From Labrys monachus (GTDB lineage Bacteria > Pseudomonadota > Alphaproteobacteria > Rhizobiales > Labraceae), in contig NZ_JAUSVK010000001.1 in assembly GCF_030814655.1 (NCBI RefSeq), positions 98,501-162,500 of the forward strand: a stretch of 64,000 nucleotides of DNA. The letters are read 5' to 3'. A program made the position numbers and the translations under genes. The notes beneath the pieces were generated by a model. That model was not told the origin of the DNA. It did no database searches and saw only the letters and a list, made by a program, of their open reading frames with translations. This document shows positions 56,432 through 64,000 of this stretch, piece by piece. Positions within the stretch are counted from its first letter, which is position 1, and each line of letters opens with the position of its first letter.

Positions 56432-57643
56432 ATGACACTCGCCCCGCTCTTCGCCGGCCGCGCCTCGCGGATGAGGGCGTCCGAGATCCGCGAACTCCTC
56501 AAGCTGCTGGACCAGCCCGACATCATTTCCTTCGCCGGCGGCATTCCGGACCCCGCGATGTTTCCGCACGAGGCCTTCCGCCAGGCCTATGCCGACGTGC
56601 TCTCGGGTCCCGGCGCCGATGCGGCGCTGCAATACCAGGTGAGCGAAGGCTACCTGCCGCTGCGGCGCTGGCTGGCGGCGGAGATGGGACGCCTGGGCGT
56701 TCCCTGCGATGAAGGCAACATCTTCATCACCTCGGGCTCGCAGCAGGCGCTCGACTATCTCGGCAAGCTGTTCGTCTCGCCGGCGGATACCGTGCTGGTC
56801 ACCTGGCCGACCTATCTCGGCGCGCTCCAGGCCTTCAACGCCTATGAGCCGCATTACGAGCGGCTGACGCCGGCCGGCGGCAACATGACGCCCGAGGCCT
56901 ATCGCGCCGCCGCGGCGAAGGCGGGTGGAAGGGCGAAATTCGCCTATCTCGTCCCCGATTTCGCCAACCCGACCGGCGAGACCCTCAGCCGGGCCGAGCG
57001 CGAGGACGTGCTCGACCTCGCGGCCGGCCTCGACGCCGCCGTGATCGAGGACGCCGCCTACCAGGCGCTGCGCTATGACGGCGAGCCGGTGCCCTCGATC
57101 CTCGCGCTCGACTGCGCCCGTAGCGGAGGCATCGAGGCGGCGCGCACAATCTATTGCGGTAGCTTCTCCAAGATCCTCGCGCCGGGTCTGCGCGTCGGCT
57201 GGGTGTGCGCGGCGCGCACGGTGATCGAGAAGCTGGTGCTGGCCAAGCAGGCCTCGGACCTGCACAGCCCGTCCATCAACCAGATCGTCATCCACCGCGT
57301 GGCCGAGACGAACTACGCCTCCCAGGTCGCGAAGGCGCGCCTGCATTACGGCGCGCGGCGCGACCGCATGCTCGAAGCCCTCGACGCCACCATGCCGGCG
57401 GAGGTCGCCTGGAGCCGGCCCGAGGGCGGCATGTTCGTGTGGATGACGCTGCCGCCCGAGATCGATACGACCGAACTCCTGGCGCGCGCCGTCGCCGAGG
57501 CGCGCGTCGCCTTCGTGCCGGGCCATGCCTTCTTCGCCGACGGCAGCGGCCGCAATGCCCTGCGCTTGAGCTTCACCCTCGCCGACGACCGCGCGGTCGG
57601 CGAAGGCATTCCGCGCCTCGCCCGCCTCATCGCCGCGGGCTGA
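56432..57643 (+). CDS. PLP-dependent aminotransferase (2-aminoadipate/aromatic type, class I/II)
   Basis: 403 residues, fold type I. The N-terminus is of the LysN/multi-substrate group (RMRASEIRELLKLLDQPDIISFAGGIPDPAMFP). The cofactor Lys is in CGSFSKILAPGLRVGWV, preceded by FANPTGETLS and DAAYQALRYDGE. It transfers an amino group from a 2-amino acid to 2-oxoglutarate; relatives act on 2-aminoadipate, branched or aromatic amino acids. ATG 56432 has GGGAGG directly upstream. Confidence 0.92.
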   Translation: MTLAPLFAGRASRMRASEIRELLKLLDQPDIISFAGGIPDPAMFPHEAFRQAYADVLSGPGADAALQYQVSEGYLPLRRWLAAEMGRLGVPCDEGNIFITSGSQQALDYLGKLFVSPADTVLVTWPTYLGALQAFNAYEPHYERLTPAGGNMTPEAYRAAAAKAGGRAKFAYLVPDFANPTGETLSRAEREDVLDLAAGLDAAVIEDAAYQALRYDGEPVPSILALDCARSGGIEAARTIYCGSFSKILAPGLRVGWVCAARTVIEKLVLAKQASDLHSPSINQIVIHRVAETNYASQVAKARLHYGARRDRMLEALDATMPAEVAWSRPEGGMFVWMTLPPEIDTTELLARAVAEARVAFVPGHAFFADGSGRNALRLSFTLADDRAVGEGIPRLARLIAAG

Positions 57644-57655
57644 GCCTGACGTCGC

Positions 57656-57689
57656 GGGACCGTGCCTGGGATGGAACTGTGACGGTCCC
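57656..57689 (+). terminator. Possible terminator after the aminotransferase gene
   Basis: GGGACCGT (57656-57663) and ACGGTCCC (57682-57689) form an 8-bp perfect stem with an 18-nt loop, 12 bp after the stop. There is no T-run. Confidence 0.4.
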
Positions 57690-57839
57690 TCGCGCCTTAT
57701 GCGGCCGAGTTATCGAGAGCCGGCAAGCATAGAGCCGGCAAACTATTGTCGAAACCTGTCATTTTTCGCACGGCGGCGCCGATGCCGTTTCCGGAAGCGA
57801 TGGCGCTTGTGCGTCATCCTATGAACAAGGCTCGCAGAC

Positions 57840-59219
57840 ATGCTGGAATTCCTGTCCCAAGGCTCGCCCGCCATCGTCGCGCTCCTGGCGGCCTGCCTCT
57901 TCCTCGCCCTCGCCTTCGAGTTCTCGAACGGCTTCCACGATACCGCCAACGCGGTGGCGACGGTGATCTACACCCATTCGCTCAAGCCCGGCCAGGCCGT
58001 CCTGTGGTCGGGAGCGATGAACTTCCTCGGCGTCATCCTCGGCGGCATCGCCGTCGCCTATGCACTGGTGCAGCTCATCCCGCCCGACGCCCTGTCGCCG
58101 CCGGACGGGAGGCTGGCGGTCGGCATGCTGATCGCGCTGTTCGTCGCGGCGCTGGCCTGGAACGTCGGCACCTGGTGGCTCGGCATCCCCAATTCGAGCT
58201 CCCACGCGCTGATCGGCTCACTGATCGGCATCGCCGTCGCCAATGCCGTCATTCATGGCCGCCGGCTTGGGGAGGGCGTCGACTGGCAGCAGGTCTGGAG
58301 CGTGCTCGCCTCGCTCCTGGTCTCGCCGATCCTCGGCTTCGGGCTCGCCTTCATCCTGTTCCGGCTGGTGAGGCTCGCGATCCGCGACCGGCATCTGTTC
58401 GAGCCGCCGCAGGAAGGCCGGCCGCCGGTGTGGTGGATGCGCGCTTTGCTCATCCTCACCTGCACCGGCGTCTCCTTCGCGCACGGCACCAATGACGGGC
58501 AGAAGAGCATCGGCCTGATCATGCTCACCGTCATCGGCCTGCTGCCGGCGAGCTTCGCCCTCAACATGGACCTGCCCGGCGGCGACTTCGCCCGGCTCGC
58601 CCGCGAGATGCCGGCGGCTGCGAGCCTGATCGAGCGCTATGGCGGCGACCGGAAGGACCTCGCCGTCGAATCCGCGCGCAAGCTCGGCGAGCGCTTCGGC
58701 AGCATCCGGTCGGCGAAGGAGATCCCGCCCGGCGAGCGTTCCGCCGTCCGCAACGACCTCAACCACACCCTCTCCGAACTGACCTTCGCCGCCGAGGCGG
58801 ACGGCATCTCGCCGGACGAGAAGAAATCGGCGAAGTCGATCCACGACGACGTGATGAAATCGGTGCAATACGCGCCCTGGTGGGTGCGCATCCTCAGCGC
58901 GCTCTGCCTCGGCCTCGGCACGCTCGTCGGCTACCGGCGCATCGTGACCACGCTCGGCGAGCGCCTCGGCAAGGAGAAGCTGGTGCCGGCGCAGGGCGGC
59001 TCGGCCGAACTGGTGGCGGCCGGCCTGATCGGGGCCGCCGGCTTCACCGGCTTTCCCGTCTCGACCACCCATGTCGTCACCGGCGGCATCGCCGGCACGA
59101 TGGTGGGCTCCGGCGCCGGCCTGCAGCCCGCCACCCTCTGGCAGATCGCGGCGGCCTGGGTCCTGACCCTGCCGGCGACGATCGTGATTTCGGGCGGGCT
59201 GTTCCTGCTGCTGTCTTGA
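57840..59219 (+). CDS. Inorganic phosphate transporter (Pit family)
   Basis: 459 residues, about ten membrane segments. The two PHO4 repeats are visible: FEFSNGFHDTANAVATVIYT near residue 27 with GTWWLGIPNSSSHALIGSLIG, and SFAHGTNDGQKSIGLIML near 220 with GFTGFPVSTTHVVTGGIAG. A soluble central loop of about 120 residues (265-370) separates them, as in PitA. It carries low-affinity symport of phosphate (as metal-phosphate) with protons. Single gene. Confidence 0.94.
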   Translation: MLEFLSQGSPAIVALLAACLFLALAFEFSNGFHDTANAVATVIYTHSLKPGQAVLWSGAMNFLGVILGGIAVAYALVQLIPPDALSPPDGRLAVGMLIALFVAALAWNVGTWWLGIPNSSSHALIGSLIGIAVANAVIHGRRLGEGVDWQQVWSVLASLLVSPILGFGLAFILFRLVRLAIRDRHLFEPPQEGRPPVWWMRALLILTCTGVSFAHGTNDGQKSIGLIMLTVIGLLPASFALNMDLPGGDFARLAREMPAAASLIERYGGDRKDLAVESARKLGERFGSIRSAKEIPPGERSAVRNDLNHTLSELTFAAEADGISPDEKKSAKSIHDDVMKSVQYAPWWVRILSALCLGLGTLVGYRRIVTTLGERLGKEKLVPAQGGSAELVAAGLIGAAGFTGFPVSTTHVVTGGIAGTMVGSGAGLQPATLWQIAAAWVLTLPATIVISGGLFLLLS

Positions 59220-59302
59220 GGGGACCCCGAGCCACGTTTTGACTGTGTCTCGCGTGGATGCGGGGGCGTGCCGAGGGGCGGCGACCCGCCGGAGCCGCGG
59301 CC

Positions 59303-60763
59303 TCACCCCTTCCCGTGCGAATCCCGCCAGGCGCGCTCGAAGGGCAGGCGCCAGGCATGGGGGGCGATCAGCTGGTGGATTGATTTCGGGCCCCAGCCGC
59401 CCTGGTCGTAGAGGCGCACCGGCGGCGGGTTCTCCAGCAGGGGGCTCGAGACCTCCCACAGCCTTTCGATGCCTTCGGCGGTGGTGAAGAGGGTGTGGTC
59501 GCCGCGCATGGCGTCGAGGATCAGGCGTTCATAGGCTTCCAGCACGTCGCTGATCAGCCCGGTCTCGCTCATCGCGAATTGCAGGCTGAGCTTGTCGAGG
59601 CGAAAGCCCGGCCCCGGGCGCTTGCCATAGAAGGAGAGGGACACCTTGGAGGCGTCTGCGAGGTCGAAGGTGAGGTGGTCCGGCCCCTGCGCGCCGACGC
59701 CGGAGCCGGCGGGGAACATGCTCTTGGGCGGTTCGCGGAAGGCGATGGAGATGATGCGCTGGCCCTCGGCGAGGCGCTTGCCGGTGCGCAGGAAGAAGGG
59801 CACGCCGGCCCAGCGCCAATTGTCGATGGCGCATTTGAGGGCGATGAAGGTCTCGGTGTCGCTCTCCGGGTCCACGCCCGGCTCGTTGCGGTAGCCGATA
59901 TATTGCCCGCGCACCACGTCGCGCGGGTCGATCGGCACCATGGAGCGGAACACCTTGTTCTTCTCCTCCGAGATGGGCTTGGGTTCGAGATGGGTCGGCG
60001 GCTCCATCGCCATGAAGGCGAGGATCTGGAACAGATGAGTCACCACCATGTCGCGATAGGCGCCGGTGGATTCGTAGAAGGCGGCGCGGCGGTCGAGGCC
60101 GAGGGTCTCCGGCACGTCGATCTGCACATGGTCGATGAAGTTGCGGTTCCAGATCGGCTCGAACAGGCCGTTGGCGAAGCGGAAGGCGAGGATGTTCTGC
60201 GCCGGCTCCTTGCCGAGGAAATGATCGATGCGGAAGATCTGGTCCTCGGTGAAGACCTCGTGCAGCTTGTTGTTGAGCGCCACCGCGCTGGCGAGGTCGG
60301 TGCCGAAGGGCTTCTCCATGATGATGCGCGAGCGCTCGACGAGGCCAGCCTGCGCCAGGAGATGCACGGCGGCGAGGGCGGCGTTGGGCGGCACGGACAG
60401 GTAATGCACGCGCCGGGTTTCGGCGCCGAGCTCGGCCTCCGCCTTCTCGACCGCGGCGCGCAGCGCGTCCGGGCCGGCGGCGAGCGAGACATAGTCGAGC
60501 GAGGCGGCGAAGTTCTCCCATTCGGCCGGCGTGAACTTGCGGGAGGAGAATTTCTCGAGCGCCTCGTGGGCGATGGCGCGGAAGGCGTCGGCATCGATGT
60601 CGTCGAGGGAAACGCCGATGATGCGGCAGCCCGGGATGAAGCCGGCATTGGTCAGGCGGAACAGGCCGGTCAGCAGCTTGCGCCGCGAGAGGTCGCCGGT
60701 GGCGCCGACGAGAACCACGACCTGCGGAAAGCCGGGACCCACCCGGGTGGAGTTCTTGATCAA
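59303..60763 (-). CDS. zwf: Glucose-6-phosphate 1-dehydrogenase
   Basis: 486 residues. First step of the oxidative pentose phosphate and Entner-Doudoroff routes (G6P to 6-phosphogluconolactone, NADP or NAD). The nucleotide loop is LVGATGDLSRRKLL, a little unusual in having V-G-A for F-G-x. The substrate signature RIDHFLGKEPAQNILAFRFAN carries Phe where most have Tyr. The other blocks (IIMEKPFGTDLASA, TGAYRDMVVTHLFQILAF) are normal. The start is a TTG at 60763 with GAGG upstream, and no better ATG is near. Not followed by pgl or edd in the window. Confidence 0.94.
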   Translation of the reverse strand: MIKNSTRVGPGFPQVVVLVGATGDLSRRKLLTGLFRLTNAGFIPGCRIIGVSLDDIDADAFRAIAHEALEKFSSRKFTPAEWENFAASLDYVSLAAGPDALRAAVEKAEAELGAETRRVHYLSVPPNAALAAVHLLAQAGLVERSRIIMEKPFGTDLASAVALNNKLHEVFTEDQIFRIDHFLGKEPAQNILAFRFANGLFEPIWNRNFIDHVQIDVPETLGLDRRAAFYESTGAYRDMVVTHLFQILAFMAMEPPTHLEPKPISEEKNKVFRSMVPIDPRDVVRGQYIGYRNEPGVDPESDTETFIALKCAIDNWRWAGVPFFLRTGKRLAEGQRIISIAFREPPKSMFPAGSGVGAQGPDHLTFDLADASKVSLSFYGKRPGPGFRLDKLSLQFAMSETGLISDVLEAYERLILDAMRGDHTLFTTAEGIERLWEVSSPLLENPPPVRLYDQGGWGPKSIHQLIAPHAWRLPFERAWRDSHGKG

Positions 60764-60823
60764 ATCTGCCGTCCTCGAGCCTGTTGCGGATTGCGGCGCC
60801 GGCCGTGCTCCGACCCCGGCAGG

Positions 60824-60928
60824 CTAGAGCGTTTTGTGTTTTGACGGAATCGGCAAAACGCAAAGACGCGTCGAAAAACAAAGAGCTAGAGCAAAGCGCC
60901 GCTTCTGCCTAAACGCGCTCTGCTCCAG
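60824..60928. repeat. Intergenic palindromic (REP-like) element upstream of zwf
   Basis: Two hairpins in tandem: GCGTTTTG (60829-60836) with CAAAACGC (60854-60861), and CTAGAGCA (60886-60893) with TGCTCCAG (60921-60928). Elements starting CTAGAGC and rich in AAACGC are scattered in many Hyphomicrobiales genomes. It lies in the 520-bp gap between the divergent zwf and clpB genes. The rest of the gap (60929-61160) shows nothing recognisable. Confidence 0.55.
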
Positions 60929-61166
60929 CGCTGCCGCGATGCAGCGTTCTTCACCCCACGAGCCGCCACGGCAGAGCCTCACGCCGGTCTGGTAACGGGA
61001 TAGGTGCACGGATAGGGATGGGGATCAAGAGGGTCCGGAGGCGGGCGGCGGCGCGCAGGCTTTCCGCCCGCGCCGCCGGCGCGGAAAAGGTCGGGCCGCC
61101 GCCGCTTTCCTTGATGCCCGTCAATTCCTAGCGCCTCGAATCCTGCTGAAACTCTGCCGCTATCCC

Positions 61167-61194
61167 CTTGCGCCGCCTGCCGGGCACCCCACAT
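61167..61194 (+). promoter_or_regulatory. Possible heat-shock (RpoH) promoter of clpB
   Basis: CTTG (61167-61170) and CCCACAT (61188-61194) are 17 bases apart, close to the alphaproteobacterial RpoH pattern CTTG-N17-CCTATAT. The transcript would start about 80 nt before the clpB ATG. The -10 match is imperfect. Confidence 0.4.
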
Positions 61195-61283
61195 TTTTCG
61201 AAGCGGACGCCTGCGGGGTCCGCCATTCGAAATGGCGCCGGGGTGATGCTACGGGTCCTCGGGCGTGCGGGAAGGAAGAAGCC

Positions 61284-63881
<2,598 letters not shown>

Positions 63882-63931
63882 CCGCCGGGAGCGGGTGCGT
63901 CCGCCCGCTCTCCCCTTGCACCAACGTGATG

Positions 63932-63960
63932 GGAAGGTCGATCACCGATCGACCTTCTCT
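63932..63960 (+). terminator. Hairpin terminator after clpB
   Basis: GAAGGTCGATC (63933-63943) pairs over 11 bp with GATCGACCTTC (63947-63957), loop ACC, followed by TCTCTCTCC. Probably terminates clpB. Confidence 0.65.
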
Positions 63961-64000
63961 CTCCTGCGCGCTGTGTCGCCACAACGCGGGCGGCGGTATC

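Overview
The window is about 64 kb of GC-rich chromosomal DNA. It most likely comes from an alphaproteobacterium of the Hyphomicrobiales (Rhizobiales). Evidence for this includes a Ros/MucR regulator, a BA14K-family protein, an IalB-like protein next to rlmN, a dmeR-dmeF metal operon, a GGAAC-N17-GTT (EcfG-type) stress promoter and FixK/FNR-type TTGAT-N4-ATCAA boxes. Genus cannot be resolved by reading. No tRNA, rRNA, CRISPR array or prophage was seen. The only intact mobile element is one IS5-family insertion sequence (about 1.27 kb).

Region by region: 1-2.2 kb is a LysR regulator (cut by the window edge) divergent from a TAT-exported epoxide hydrolase. 2.3-2.8 kb holds a degenerate transposase tail and a coding-like fragment. 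2.8-5.7 kb is a small low-oxygen-type island: a COG2187 phosphotransferase, a hypothetical protein, a CDP-archaeol-synthase-like membrane protein and a ribosome-hibernation factor fused to a cold-shock domain. 6.2-12.2 kb is a six-gene minus-strand operon (racemase-like protein, amidase, ABC importer) behind a textbook sigma-54 promoter, with a divergent GntR regulator. 13.3-15.9 kb is a TetR-SDR-thiolase block. 16-19.6 kb holds a large amidohydrolase, a HAD phosphatase and an RraA-like protein, followed by the IS5 element. 23.7-26.6 kb is a metal-efflux operon with its operator. 26.7-28.5 kb is a stress-type envelope gene cluster, and 28.7-31 kb holds a cupin protein, a BA14K protein and an arylamine N-acetyltransferase. 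31.2-34.4 kb is an acyl-CoA dehydrogenase / CoA-transferase / MaoC operon. 34.5-39.4 kb is a YhiI-RbbA-YhhJ-type ABC export operon.

39.7-45.4 kb contains a DHA2 exporter, a divergent two-component pair and MucR. 45.5-46.2 kb is a secreted collagen-like protein. 47-49.2 kb is a PadR-controlled drug exporter, and 49.4-50.8 kb a corrinoid protein with a DUF1638 protein. 50.9-53.4 kb is IalB-like, a membrane protein and RlmN. 53.6-55.1 kb is a second TetR/SDR pair. The right end is housekeeping: class I aldolase, an aminotransferase, a Pit transporter, zwf and clpB.

The most interesting pattern is regulatory. Four FixK/FNR-type boxes (4044, 5900, 16083, 39544) sit in front of otherwise unlinked genes. 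Two of the targets act on or at ribosomes in known relatives: the HPF-cold-shock fusion and RbbA. This suggests a micro-oxic dormancy regulon that also includes the CarS-like lipid enzyme. This is inference from motifs. Start codons were chosen by ribosome-binding sites, overlaps and family lengths, and are marked where uncertain.
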